From positions 701,024-765,023 of the forward strand of contig JAEPMI010000002.1 of NCBI GenBank assembly GCA_017644045.1: a DNA stretch of 64,000 bases, read 5' to 3'. Under the pieces are notes generated by a model. It searched no databases and was not told where the DNA came from. It saw nothing but the letters and a program-made list of their open reading frames with translations. This document shows positions 19,009 through 28,297 of the stretch, in pieces (position 1 is the stretch's first letter; every line of letters begins with the position of its first letter). This DNA comes from Deltaproteobacteria bacterium (GTDB lineage: Bacteria > Myxococcota_A > Polyangia > Polyangiales > Houyiibacteriaceae). A program made the translations under genes and the position numbers.

Positions 19009-20190
19009 GTGGGACCGAGAGTGGAGGACGAAGACGGTGGGGTGCCGCCAGTCGACACCCTCGAAGATGCACCGGATGGCCGGATCCACACCGATCCGGG
19101 CCTGCCGGACGACGACGAGGTGGACTTCCTCGCGCCCGAGCCGACGGACGTCGTGGACCCCTTCAGCCCGGGGTCCTTCTTCGCGGACCGCTTTCGCCTG
19201 GGCGAGCCCCTCGGCACCGGCGGCATGGGTGCGGTGTTCCGAGCGGAAGACCTGATGGACCAGCGCCCGGTGGCCATCAAGATCCTCCTGAAAGGGGCCC
19301 AGGACGAGCATGCCCGCCAGCGCTTCGAGCGTGAGAGCCAGATCCTCGCGTCGATCGACCACCCAGGCATCGTGTCGATTCTCCGCCATGGCTACGCCAC
19401 CCATCGCCGCATCCCGTGGTTGGCCATGGAGCTGCTCGAGGGCGAGACGCTCCGGGACCTGATTCAGCGCACCGGCCCCATGGATCCGTCGCGGGTCGCG
19501 TCGATCCTGAGCAGCGCCGCCGACGCGCTCGAGGCCGCCCACGCGCAAGGTGTGATCCACCGCGACCTGAAGCCCGACAACATCTTCCTCCCAGAGTCTG
19601 GGCCCTCGGTGAAGCTGCTCGACTTCGGCCTCTCGCTCTCGCTGAGCGCCAAGAAGCTGACCGCGACGGGAACGGTCATCGGGACCCCGCGCTACATGGC
19701 GCCGGAGCAGATCGCGTCGGCGCACAAGTCGGGCGCGGCAGCCGACATCTACGCGCTCGGCGTGGTCGTCTACGAGTGCCTGACCGGAGAGTCCCCCTTC
19801 GCCGCGTCCGACCAGGGCCAGCTCCTCGGCGCCATCCTCCAGGGTCGCCTCGAACCGCTCTCGAACCGCCGCCCCGACCTACCCGACGCCATCGGAGAGG
19901 TGGTCGAGCGGGCCATGGCCCGGAAGCCCGAGGATCGCTTCGCGACCCCCCGCGAGCTCGCCGAAGCGTTCATCGACGCCATCGGTGGTCGGGTCAGCAA
20001 GCCACGCTTCAGCGTCGTCGACCCCGTTCGCGCGTCGTCCCCGTCGCGCACCTCGAGCCCTTCGCGCGGCTCCCGTCCGAGCAAGCCGGCGAAGAACGAG
20101 ACCCTCAAGTGGGTCGGCCTGGTGGTGCTCGGGCTGATCGCCGCCGCAGCCAGTGCGATCATCACCTACTCGCTGATCACGGGTAATTAG
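19009..20190 (+). CDS. Ser/Thr protein kinase, C-terminal anchor
   Basis: 393 residues from GTG 19009. An acidic N-terminus precedes a complete Hanks-type kinase domain: GTGGMGAVF glycine loop, Lys91 in VAIKILL, HRDLKPDN with Asp186, DFGLSLSL with Asp205, and the MAPEQI activation-segment end. All catalytic residues are present, so it should be active. A Ser/Pro/Arg linker (ASSPSRTSSPSRGSRPSKP) leads to one C-terminal membrane helix (about 370-388), leaving the kinase in the cytoplasm with almost nothing outside. It sits after rel with its own promoter and 6 bases before a second kinase. Confidence 0.95.
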   Translation: MGPRVEDEDGGVPPVDTLEDAPDGRIHTDPGLPDDDEVDFLAPEPTDVVDPFSPGSFFADRFRLGEPLGTGGMGAVFRAEDLMDQRPVAIKILLKGAQDEHARQRFERESQILASIDHPGIVSILRHGYATHRRIPWLAMELLEGETLRDLIQRTGPMDPSRVASILSSAADALEAAHAQGVIHRDLKPDNIFLPESGPSVKLLDFGLSLSLSAKKLTATGTVIGTPRYMAPEQIASAHKSGAAADIYALGVVVYECLTGESPFAASDQGQLLGAILQGRLEPLSNRRPDLPDAIGEVVERAMARKPEDRFATPRELAEAFIDAIGGRVSKPRFSVVDPVRASSPSRTSSPSRGSRPSKPAKNETLKWVGLVVLGLIAAAASAIITYSLITGN

Positions 20191-20196
20191 AGGCTC

Positions 20197-22167
20197 ATGG
20201 CCACCGGCCACATGACCCTCGAGCAGTTGCTCGAGACGCTCGATCTGGATTCGGTTCCGGAGAACCACGCGCTCGACTCGACGCTCCAGCCGACGCTCGC
20301 GCCGCGCTTCCGGGCGGGCCGCAGCGTGATCCCGCCGAAGTCGCCGGGACCGACCCTGCCGCCCCCCTCGGCCGCCGACCGCGCGAGCCACGAGATGCGC
20401 ATTCGCGGTCAGCTCGCCGAAGGCGGCATGGGCTCGATCTTCCTCGCCGAGCAGCCCGCGCTCCGGAGGGACGTCGCGCTAAAAACGCTCAAGGACGAGT
20501 TCATGACGCCGGTCTTCGCGTCGCGGCTACGTCGCGAGGCGCGCGTGCTCGCGCTGGTCGAGCACCCGAACGTGGTCCCGGTCCACGCCCTCGACACCGA
20601 TGAGCGCAACGCCCCGGTCGTGGTGATGAAGCGCATCGAGGGCACGCCCTGGCGGACGCTCATCCAAGAGCCGAACCATCCCGCGCTCCCCGCCGCGACC
20701 GACCGACTCGCCTGGCACCTGCGCGTCCTGATGCGCATCTGCGAGGCGGTCCACTACGCGCACAGCCGCGGCGTGCTCCACCTCGACCTGAAGCCGGACA
20801 ACGTGATGATCGGCGCCTTCCGCGAGGTGTACCTGGTCGACTGGGGTGTCGCGGTCAGCACCGACGACGCCCAGCGCGGTTGGCTGCCGATGGCCGACGA
20901 GGTGTCGGAGATCCTCGGGACGCCCGCCTACCTCGCGCCGGAGATGGTCGACCTGGCGCGGGCACCGCTCTCGCCGCGAACCGACGTCTACCTGCTCGGC
21001 GGAACGCTCCACGAGATCCTCCTCGGGCGTCCGCCCCACGAGGGGAAGTCGCTGCACGATCTGCTCTACGCCGCGTACGGCGCCGAAGCGCCGGAGCTGC
21101 CGCGCGACGTGCCCGAAGAGCTGGGGCGGATCCTGCGCAAGGCCCTGGCGCCCTCCCCCGACGACCGCTTCGAGAGCGCCGAGGCGCTGCGAAGCGCACT
21201 GAGCGACTTCCTCGAGCACCGGGTCGCGGCCTCCGTCGCCGACGGTGCGCGGGATGCGCTGGTCGAGCTGAAGATGCTCGTCGACGAGTCGGCGCGGGAG
21301 CCCACCCACCCCCAGCTCCGCATCGCCGAGCGCCAGGACTCGCGCAACGCACGCGTGCAGCGTGCCTTCGCGAAGGCGCGCTTCGGTTTCGCCGAGGCGC
21401 TCCGCCACCACGCGCAAGCCGAAGACGCCCAGGAGGGGCTGACGAGCGCCCTCCTCGCGATGACCGGCTACCACCTGCGCCGCATGGAGACGGCGTCGGC
21501 GGAGGGCCTGCTCGAGGAGCTCAAGGACGAGCCCCGCGCGGACGCGCTCCGTGAAGAAGCGGCTCGGCAGCGCGCCGAAGCCGCGCGGCTCGAGAAGCTG
21601 GACAAGCTCGAGTCGGTCGACGCCGGCGGACGGGCGCGCGGCGGACTGATCCTGGCCGTCGCGCTGATCGTCTCGATCCCCGGTCTCGTGGGCTACGTCG
21701 GCACGCACCTCGGCCTCTATCACTACGAGTGGTGGCACACGCTCACCGCCACCGCGCTGCTCTCGGTGGTCGTCCTCGGTGGCGCGTTCGTCATGCGGCA
21801 CGAGCTCATGGCCACCCGGCGCAGCCGGGGGATCATGTGGTCGATCACCATCCTGATGATGCTCTCGGTCGCGCTTCGGGCCGTGTCCTATTCGCTCGGC
21901 GTGCGTGAGGAAGCGAGCCTCGCGCTCGAGCTCTTCTTCTTCGGCTCGGGGGCGGCGGTCGCCGCCGTGCTCGCCGATCGACGTTTCTACTTCCCGGCCG
22001 TCGCCTTCTTCGGAGGAACGGCGCTCGTGCTCCTCATGCCCGCGCACATGATGCTCTGGGTGGCGCTCAGCGCCGTCGCCGGGCCCGGCGCGCTCGCGTG
22101 GGCGTGGATCCGCGCAGACGAAGGAGGCCCCCGGCAGACGGGCGAAAGTGATACAGGTCCCCCATGA
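20197..22167 (+). CDS. Polytopic Ser/Thr kinase, HLD/DWG type
   Basis: 656 residues. Kinase domain (about 68-345) with AEGGMGSIF loop, Lys96 in VALKTL, HLDLKPDN with Asp197, and Asp215 in VDWGVAV, so HRD reads HLD and DFG reads DWG. The key Lys and Asp remain, so activity is plausible; such variants occur in myxobacterial kinases. A helical linker (about 345-480) leads to six hydrophobic segments (about 485-645), much more membrane than usual for this family. GAGG precedes the ATG closely. Its last bases overlap the patatin-like gene by ATGA, so kinase and patatin are made together. Confidence 0.93.
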   Translation: MATGHMTLEQLLETLDLDSVPENHALDSTLQPTLAPRFRAGRSVIPPKSPGPTLPPPSAADRASHEMRIRGQLAEGGMGSIFLAEQPALRRDVALKTLKDEFMTPVFASRLRREARVLALVEHPNVVPVHALDTDERNAPVVVMKRIEGTPWRTLIQEPNHPALPAATDRLAWHLRVLMRICEAVHYAHSRGVLHLDLKPDNVMIGAFREVYLVDWGVAVSTDDAQRGWLPMADEVSEILGTPAYLAPEMVDLARAPLSPRTDVYLLGGTLHEILLGRPPHEGKSLHDLLYAAYGAEAPELPRDVPEELGRILRKALAPSPDDRFESAEALRSALSDFLEHRVAASVADGARDALVELKMLVDESAREPTHPQLRIAERQDSRNARVQRAFAKARFGFAEALRHHAQAEDAQEGLTSALLAMTGYHLRRMETASAEGLLEELKDEPRADALREEAARQRAEAARLEKLDKLESVDAGGRARGGLILAVALIVSIPGLVGYVGTHLGLYHYEWWHTLTATALLSVVVLGGAFVMRHELMATRRSRGIMWSITILMMLSVALRAVSYSLGVREEASLALELFFFGSGAAVAAVLADRRFYFPAVAFFGGTALVLLMPAHMMLWVALSAVAGPGALAWAWIRADEGGPRQTGESDTGPP

Positions 22168-23252
22168 CCGCCAAGAAGCTGGAGAAGGTCGCCCTCTGCC
22201 TGGCCGGCGGAGGCATCACCGGCGCGATGTACGAGGTGGGCGTGCTCGCGGCGCTCGAGGAGCACTTCGAGGATTTCCAGGTCAGCGACTTCGGCGTCAT
22301 CCTGGGCGCATCGTCTGGCGCGCCGGTCGCGGCCGCCATCGCCGGCGGCATCGGTCCGACCCGGCTCTACCGAGCGCTGCTCGATCCGGCCGACGACTTC
22401 TTCCCGATGAAGCGCGAGCACCTGCTGCGGGTGGACCTGCGCGAGCTGCGACGGGTCTGGTCGTCGACCCTGGGCGCCCTCCGGCGCTTCGCCGGAAGCG
22501 TCGCCAGCAACCCGCTGCGCAAGAGCAACTGGCAGGAGATCGATCGGCTCTGGGATTCGCTCCCGGCCGGCGTGTTCACCACCGACGCGTTCGAGGAGTT
22601 CTTCTTCCAGTTCCTCACGCGCCGTGGGCTACCGAAGGCCTTCGGTGACTTCGAGCGCAAGCTGATGCTCGTCGCCCACGACCTGGATGGTGGCGAACGC
22701 GTGGTCTTCGGCGTCGGTGGCGACATCGACCACGTGCCGGTCGCGAAAGCGGTCGCGGCGTCGCTCGCGACCCCGATGCTCTTCGCGCCAGTTCGGATCG
22801 ACGGCCGCGACTTCATCGCCGGCGCACCCGGCGAGACGGGGCACGTCGACATCGCCGTCGAACAAGGCTGCGAGCTCGTCGTGGTCATCAACGCGATGGT
22901 CCCGGTGCGGACCGATCCGACCGCAAACGCCGTCCCCACCGGTCACGGGCCGAAGGGCCGCGTGCGCGACAAAGGGTTGCTCTGGGTCTACAACCAGAGC
23001 TGGCGGCTGATGACCGAGGCGCGTCTCGAGCGCGGCCTCGCAGCGTTCCGCGCGGCGAACCCCGAGGTCGACATCCACCTGCTCGAGCCGGCGCGCGATG
23101 ACGCGGTCATGTTCATGCACTCACCGATGAACTTCGACGCACGCCGAGTGATTCTCGAGGATGGATACACCCGGACCATCAAGCTCCTCCGCGAGGAGGA
23201 CTCGCCCCTCCGGGCAGCGTTCGAGAGCCTGGGTCTGAAGAGCCGCGAGTAG
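22164..23252 (+). CDS. Patatin-like protein, catalytic Asp missing
   Basis: 362 residues. The patatin fold is clear: oxyanion loop LAGGGITGAM (about 14-23), nucleophile elbow GASSG with Ser50, then a helical insertion. In active patatins the second catalytic residue is the Asp of a DG(G/A) motif; here the matching stretch reads FIAGAPGETGHVDIA, with Ala219 in that place. The nearby Glu or the Asp six residues later might replace it. It may be an inactive scaffold or an unusual lipase. No signal peptide, so cytoplasmic. It is coupled to the polytopic kinase upstream and converges with the CPBP gene. Confidence 0.88.
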   Translation: MTAKKLEKVALCLAGGGITGAMYEVGVLAALEEHFEDFQVSDFGVILGASSGAPVAAAIAGGIGPTRLYRALLDPADDFFPMKREHLLRVDLRELRRVWSSTLGALRRFAGSVASNPLRKSNWQEIDRLWDSLPAGVFTTDAFEEFFFQFLTRRGLPKAFGDFERKLMLVAHDLDGGERVVFGVGGDIDHVPVAKAVAASLATPMLFAPVRIDGRDFIAGAPGETGHVDIAVEQGCELVVVINAMVPVRTDPTANAVPTGHGPKGRVRDKGLLWVYNQSWRLMTEARLERGLAAFRAANPEVDIHLLEPARDDAVMFMHSPMNFDARRVILEDGYTRTIKLLREEDSPLRAAFESLGLKSRE

Positions 23253-23256
23253 CGCT

Positions 23257-24102
23257 TCACTCCGCGGTTCGTCGCTCGAGCAACACCAGCGCGAGCACCG
23301 CGACGCCGAGCGACCCGAAGAGGAGCGCGGGTGGCACGTGCCCGACGTTCTCGCTCGGGACGTTGAAGCCGCCGATCCGCCACGCCGAACGCGGCACGAG
23401 CAACGGCACCGCGTTGACCGCCGCGTGCAGCACCACGCAGGGCCACGTGGACCCGGTCCGCAGCCGCACCGCGCCGAGCACCAGACCCGCGACGCTCGCG
23501 CTCACGAAGCCCGGCCAGTCGAAGTGAATCGCCCCGAAGAGGAGCGCACTCAGAACCAGGCCGGTGAGCCGGCCGTGGCGTACGACGAGTCCGGGGAGCA
23601 GCACGCCTCGGAAGAGCATCTCCTCGGTCACCGGCGCGATGACCACGAACGCGAAGAAGGCGACGAACGCCGCGATGAACCCCTTCGGCTCCATCAGCAG
23701 CTGGCGCCGAAGCTCCGTCTCCATGGTCAGCGGTGCCACCTCCTGGACCGCGTTGCCGATCTCGGCGAGCGGCAGCTGGAGTGCCAGACCCGCCACGAGA
23801 CAGAGCCCGAGCACGCCCATCGACGGCGGCTCGTCGAAGCCGAAGACCACCCCGGGTCGCAGCCCCCGGCGCGAGGCTGCCTTCTCGGAGAGCCGCAGCA
23901 CGGCGCCGAAGCCGAGGAGCTGAGCCACCCCCAGACTGAGAGGGTGGACCGACACCCGGGCCACGGCCTCGGCGAGGTCCGTTCGCCGGACCAGCAGGAA
24001 GCTCCCGGCGACCAGGAGCTGGAACCCCTGGGTGGCCAGAATGGCCATGGCGGTCATCCCCAGGGCCCGAAGCCCGTGGATCGGCGGGGTTCCAAGCTTC
24101 AC
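23257..24102 (-). CDS. CPBP intramembrane metalloprotease
   Basis: About 281 residues with seven or eight membrane segments. The three Abi/CPBP motifs are present: EEMLFRG, HFDW, and HAAVN near the end, which place the zinc ligands in the membrane. These are glutamic-type/metallo proteases related to eukaryotic Rce1 and to bacteriocin immunity proteins. The start is uncertain: a GTG at 24171 would give 304 residues, but it would leave only 17 bases to the -10 hexamer of the divergent gene, so I prefer the GTG at 24102. An inverted repeat, TCCAA/TTGGA, lies at 24115-24129. Confidence 0.88.
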   Translation of the reverse strand: MKLGTPPIHGLRALGMTAMAILATQGFQLLVAGSFLLVRRTDLAEAVARVSVHPLSLGVAQLLGFGAVLRLSEKAASRRGLRPGVVFGFDEPPSMGVLGLCLVAGLALQLPLAEIGNAVQEVAPLTMETELRRQLLMEPKGFIAAFVAFFAFVVIAPVTEEMLFRGVLLPGLVVRHGRLTGLVLSALLFGAIHFDWPGFVSASVAGLVLGAVRLRTGSTWPCVVLHAAVNAVPLLVPRSAWRIGGFNVPSENVGHVPPALLFGSLGVAVLALVLLERRTAE

Positions 24103-24187
24103 GCCCTGCGAAGACTCCAACGAAATTGGAACGGAGTCCACCGGTCGGGCGTCCCACCAGGGGGGCGGCACGGCCCCCGTCCCTTGC

Positions 24188-24193
24188 TATGCT
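24188..24193 (+). promoter_or_regulatory. TATGCT -10 of TPR lipoprotein gene
   Basis: TATGCT ends 10 bases before the ATG at 24204. An earlier ATG at 24189 falls inside it, so the later ATG is preferred. Confidence 0.42.
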
Positions 24194-24203
24194 CTCCAAC
24201 ATC

Positions 24204-26324
24204 ATGTTTCGCCCCACTCGAGCGGCCGCGGTGGCCTGCACGATGGCCCTCGCGCTGGTCCTGGCCTGTGGGTCTGGAGCCGGCGCCGGCCGCTCCACGA
24301 CCGCCCTCGGCGTCGACCTCCCGGACGAGGTCACCTCCGAGAATCTGGCCGAGATGCTCCGCGTCTATCACGGGCTCCCGACCGACGCGGAAGCCCGCGA
24401 CGTCCTGCGCGAGCGGGTCATGGCGTACTACGGCCAGAGCCAGAGCGACCTGAACGCGCTGGACCTGCCGGCGCTCGGCGAGCGGCTCGAGGCGATGACC
24501 GACCTCTACACGCCGGCCGAGCTCACCGAGGGCCCGGTGCACGCAGCGATGGTGTCGGTGGCGGACGCGATCGTGCGGAAGGGCAACCCGCGCGGTGACG
24601 AAGCGCGCGTGCTCTCCGGCCTGCTCGTTCTCCGGACCAATGGCCGCGAGGAAGCGGAGGCCGAGTATCGATTGGTGGCCGAGTGGGGCGAGGACGCCCG
24701 CCGGGAGCTGCCGACGGCGATGCAGCGCTACACCGAGCTGATCGACGTATGGGAGGCGCACGCCGTGCTGACCCCGGGTCCGACCGTGCTCCAAACGTTG
24801 GCGAGCCTGCACGTCGCCAGGCGAGACGCCGTGATGCAGGCGCTTCAGGAGGGCCCGCAGATGGTCCTTCAGCTCGGCTCACTGCCGGCCCAGGTGCGCC
24901 GGGTGGCGCCGCTCGACGTCGCGGCCGTGTACCTGCGCGAAGGGCTCATCGTCGGCGCCATCGATGGGGTGCGCGCGATGGGCGAGGACGGCGAGACGGA
25001 AGCGCGCCTCTTGACCGTGCTCGAGCAGGCCCGCGAAGACGACGACGACGCGGCCGATGCCCTGGTCGAGCTCTCGGAAGCCTACCGCGAGGTGAAGCCC
25101 GACGTGTCCCGTGGGGTGTGCCGCCTCGGATTGCAGCGCTTCCCCGACGATCCGCGCTTCCCGACGTGCCTCGCGCGGATCGCCGCGGTCCTGCGTGACG
25201 TGGAGAACGCCACCGCCTGGTACGCCAGCGCGATCGAGCTCGCGCCGAACCTGCGCGCGCTCTACGACGAAGCGCTCGCGCAGCTCGATGAGCTCCTCGA
25301 GCTCGGCACCCTGCGCCAGGACGCCTCCGCGGCCCGTCAGCTCGCGGCGCGCGCCGAGCACCTGCTCGACGAACGCGACCAGCGCTGGCCGGACGTGGCT
25401 TCCCCGATCGCGCGCAGCCGCATCGAGCTGCTGGTCGGTGCCGCCGAGATGCACGCGGGCAACGCGGGCGAGGCCCGGCGTCGGCTCGAGGCCTCGGTCG
25501 CCGCGCAGGAGACCGCGAACGCGCTGATGCAGCTCGGCACCCTCGAGCTGCGCCGCGGCGACGCCGAGGCGGCGACCCGCCACTACCGGCGAGCGCTCGA
25601 TCTGGCGGAGAACCCGATCGAACGGGCCGAGCTCCTCGAGCGACTCGGCGACGCCTTCGGCGGCGCGGGCAACCAAGAGCAGTCGCAGCGCATGTACCGC
25701 CAGGCGCTCCAGGCGTGGGACCGAACCGCCGCGGAGCTGGGCCAGCAGCCCGAGGCGCGGCTCCTGATGGCTCGGCTGCAGACGCGCCGCGGGGTGCTCC
25801 TCGACGCGCTCGGTGAGCGGGAGCGTGCCCTCCAGGCTTTCCGCTCCGCCGTGAACGCAGAGCCGCGGTTGCACGAGACGTACGCCACGATCCTCTCGCA
25901 TCTGGTGAGCGCCGCGCCCGACCTCGACTTCGCGCACGAGATCTTCCGGATGTCGCAGCGCCAGCTGAGCCTCGCGCCGGAGTGGAAGGTCTACTTCGCG
26001 CTCTGGGTGAAGGCCATCGCCGCCCGCGCCTCGAGCGAAGCCGAAGGCGAGATCGACGTCGTGCTCCGCGAGAACGCGTCGGTGAGCGGATGGAGTGGAC
26101 AGCTCGCGCGCTTCGGCGCCGGCGACCTCGCCTACGAGCAGCTCCTCGAGGCCGCCGACGGCACCGGCGAGTCCGCCGAGGCCTACTTCTACGAGGGGGT
26201 CCGCCAGCTCGAGAGCGACCCCGGCGCCGCCAAGGCCCTCTTCGAGCGCGTGCTCCAGACCGAGATGGTCAGCTTCTACGAGTACGCGATGGCCCAGGCG
26301 CTCCTGCGCACGATGGCCGACTGA
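24204..26324 (+). CDS. Large TPR lipoprotein
   Basis: 706 residues. The signal ends in LALVLACGSG, so Cys18 or so should be lipidated. The mature part is almost entirely helical: an N-terminal region (about 40-250) with DVLRERVMAYYG, then clear TPR units between about 360 and 560 (for example NALMQLGTLELRRGDAEAAT and RLGDAFGGAGNQEQSQRMY). TPR lipoproteins often serve as assembly scaffolds at the outer membrane. The gene is divergent from the CPBP protease and stands alone. No specific function can be given. Confidence 0.85.
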   Translation: MFRPTRAAAVACTMALALVLACGSGAGAGRSTTALGVDLPDEVTSENLAEMLRVYHGLPTDAEARDVLRERVMAYYGQSQSDLNALDLPALGERLEAMTDLYTPAELTEGPVHAAMVSVADAIVRKGNPRGDEARVLSGLLVLRTNGREEAEAEYRLVAEWGEDARRELPTAMQRYTELIDVWEAHAVLTPGPTVLQTLASLHVARRDAVMQALQEGPQMVLQLGSLPAQVRRVAPLDVAAVYLREGLIVGAIDGVRAMGEDGETEARLLTVLEQAREDDDDAADALVELSEAYREVKPDVSRGVCRLGLQRFPDDPRFPTCLARIAAVLRDVENATAWYASAIELAPNLRALYDEALAQLDELLELGTLRQDASAARQLAARAEHLLDERDQRWPDVASPIARSRIELLVGAAEMHAGNAGEARRRLEASVAAQETANALMQLGTLELRRGDAEAATRHYRRALDLAENPIERAELLERLGDAFGGAGNQEQSQRMYRQALQAWDRTAAELGQQPEARLLMARLQTRRGVLLDALGERERALQAFRSAVNAEPRLHETYATILSHLVSAAPDLDFAHEIFRMSQRQLSLAPEWKVYFALWVKAIAARASSEAEGEIDVVLRENASVSGWSGQLARFGAGDLAYEQLLEAADGTGESAEAYFYEGVRQLESDPGAAKALFERVLQTEMVSFYEYAMAQALLRTMAD

Positions 26325-26350
26325 GAGCCTGACGGACCGGGAGCGCGGGC

Positions 26351-28096
26351 TCAGCGCGTGAGCGCGATCCCGAAACGCCCGTTGCCAGCACCGGTCGCGA
26401 CGGCGCTCGGCACCGTCGACACGAGCCCTCCGTTCACGCCGTCGAAGGCATACATGGCTCCACTCCCTCCCGGGGCGCCGACCACGAGATCGTCCACCTG
26501 GTCGCCGTCGAGGTCACCGGGCATGGAGACCGCCTGACCGAAATATGCGTTGCTCACGCGGACGGGGTTCGGGAGCGTGTGTCGGGTGCCCGGTCCGCGG
26601 GTGGCCCCGTAGAAGACGTGGGCGCGACCCGCAGTGGAGAGCGCGTCGGTCTCGCCGACGATGATGTCGGGGATTCCGTCACGGTTCGGGTCGTCTCCGC
26701 CGTCGACCGCGAACCCGAAATAGCCGTTCACGCCGCTGGTGGGTGGATCGAGCACCTGCAGCGGGGTCGAGCCGACACCCGCGGGGCCTCCCGGAAAGAC
26801 GTACGCGCGCCCGTCGACGGTCGCGTACCCGAAGGCGGCGACCACGATGTCTTCGAATCCATCGGAGTCGCGATCACCAGCGGTGCTCACGTCGAACCCG
26901 AACCCGACGTTGTCGCCATCGGGGCACGCGAGAGTCGTCGACGGTACGGCCGCGAAGGCTGACCCATCTCCGTGGAAGACATGAACCCGGCCAGGCGCCA
27001 CACCCAGCGCGGCGTAGCTCGCATTGACCTCGCCGACGACGAGGTCGGGCTCGCCGTCGCCGTTCACGTCGGCGAGCCCGAGGGAGACGCCGAAGTTGTC
27101 CTCGGCGTCCCCGGCTCCGTCGAGCACCAGGGTGGGCGCCGCGGCGAGGCCCGTGGGCCCACCCCGGAACACCTCGACGCGCCCGATCTTGAGCGCGCCG
27201 TACGCCGGCGAGCCGATCGCGACGTCGCCGAATCCGTCGCCATCCATGTCGCCGACGCTGATCGCCGAGAGCCCGAACGCGCTTGCGGTGGGGCGCGAGA
27301 GCGTCGAGTCCAGAGCGAGCGCACCGGACGCGCTACCGAGGTACACGAATACGACCGGCTGCTGGATCGGGGAGAGCGAGGCCGGTGCCGCGACGATGAG
27401 GTCGCGGTACCCATCACCGTTCACATCGCCCGCGTCGGCGACCTCCAGACCGAAGTTCGCCGTCGCCACCGTGGGTACGATCGTCGCCGACGGAGCGTTG
27501 CCGATGCCCCCAGCCTGGCCGAGGAAGAGGTAGGCCGCCTGAAGATCGTCGTCCCCGACGACCACGTCGGCCAGGTGGTCGCCGTTCACGTCGAGGGATG
27601 GCGGCCGCACGCCGTTGGAGGTATCGAGGAGCCAGAACGGCGAGCGCACGTTCTGATTCCGGCCCCAGACGTAGCCGACCCGCCAGTAGACCTGACCGAA
27701 GTCCGCGGTGAGTTGATACGATTCCCCGGTCACGATCGTGTCGACGAGCGGGTTCACGCATGCTCGGTCCGAGCAGATCTCCAGCTGCACGCTCGAGACG
27801 TTCACTGGATTCTCCCATTCGAGCTCGACCGGCGCTTCCAGCCGGCTGCCAGACATCGGCGCGACCTGCCGGGGAGCCGTGGGGCAGGCTCCGATCCACG
27901 GATCGAAGCAGCCCGGATCGGTTGCGGCGGAGGTCGCAGAGCCCACGTCGGCGGCGCATCCGCCGATCGCGAGGGCAAGGACGAGTCGGACGATTCTCGA
28001 GCTGCTCGGCCGTGCGCCGGGTACGTCGTTCGGCAACCGCGAAGGTAGTCTCTCGGCTGTCTCGTCCGTGGTTTCGGGTGATGGATTCCGTCTCAT
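26351..28096 (-). CDS. FG-GAP seven-bladed propeller lipoprotein
   Basis: 581 residues with a near-perfect Shine-Dalgarno (GAGGAGG, 4 bases before the ATG). The signal ends in LALAIGGCAAD. After a fibronectin-like stretch come seven FG-GAP repeats, each with a calcium loop: DVNGDHLADVV, DVNGDGYRDLI, DMDGDGFGDVA, DVNGDGEPDLV, DRDSDGFEDIV, DPNRDGIPDII and DLDGDQVDDLV. Seven repeats predict one closed integrin-alpha-like propeller on the cell surface or in the periplasm, probably for binding. It diverges from the STAND-like ATPase with about 200 bases between them. Confidence 0.9.
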   Translation of the reverse strand: MRRNPSPETTDETAERLPSRLPNDVPGARPSSSRIVRLVLALAIGGCAADVGSATSAATDPGCFDPWIGACPTAPRQVAPMSGSRLEAPVELEWENPVNVSSVQLEICSDRACVNPLVDTIVTGESYQLTADFGQVYWRVGYVWGRNQNVRSPFWLLDTSNGVRPPSLDVNGDHLADVVVGDDDLQAAYLFLGQAGGIGNAPSATIVPTVATANFGLEVADAGDVNGDGYRDLIVAAPASLSPIQQPVVFVYLGSASGALALDSTLSRPTASAFGLSAISVGDMDGDGFGDVAIGSPAYGALKIGRVEVFRGGPTGLAAAPTLVLDGAGDAEDNFGVSLGLADVNGDGEPDLVVGEVNASYAALGVAPGRVHVFHGDGSAFAAVPSTTLACPDGDNVGFGFDVSTAGDRDSDGFEDIVVAAFGYATVDGRAYVFPGGPAGVGSTPLQVLDPPTSGVNGYFGFAVDGGDDPNRDGIPDIIVGETDALSTAGRAHVFYGATRGPGTRHTLPNPVRVSNAYFGQAVSMPGDLDGDQVDDLVVGAPGGSGAMYAFDGVNGGLVSTVPSAVATGAGNGRFGIALTR

Positions 28097-28297
28097 GTTG
28101 CCTCCTCGCACTCGGGTACGGGAGCTGTCTTCAGCCTCGATCCGAGCGATTCGACGGTAGCGGCGCTCACGGCACCGAGCCTGGACCTTCGCCGTCCATT
28201 CCTCGTCCACCGCCTGTCCACTCGAGTCACGGCGGCGCCTCGACGGGCTTGGAATTCGCCGTGTCGCACCGCGACGAGATCGCGTGCGGGGGTGGCG

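Noticed and set aside
20527-22047. A 506-codon minus-strand frame across the polytopic kinase
   Set aside because: Opposite strand encodes an unmistakable kinase. The frame is Arg/Glu/Val-rich without known motifs.
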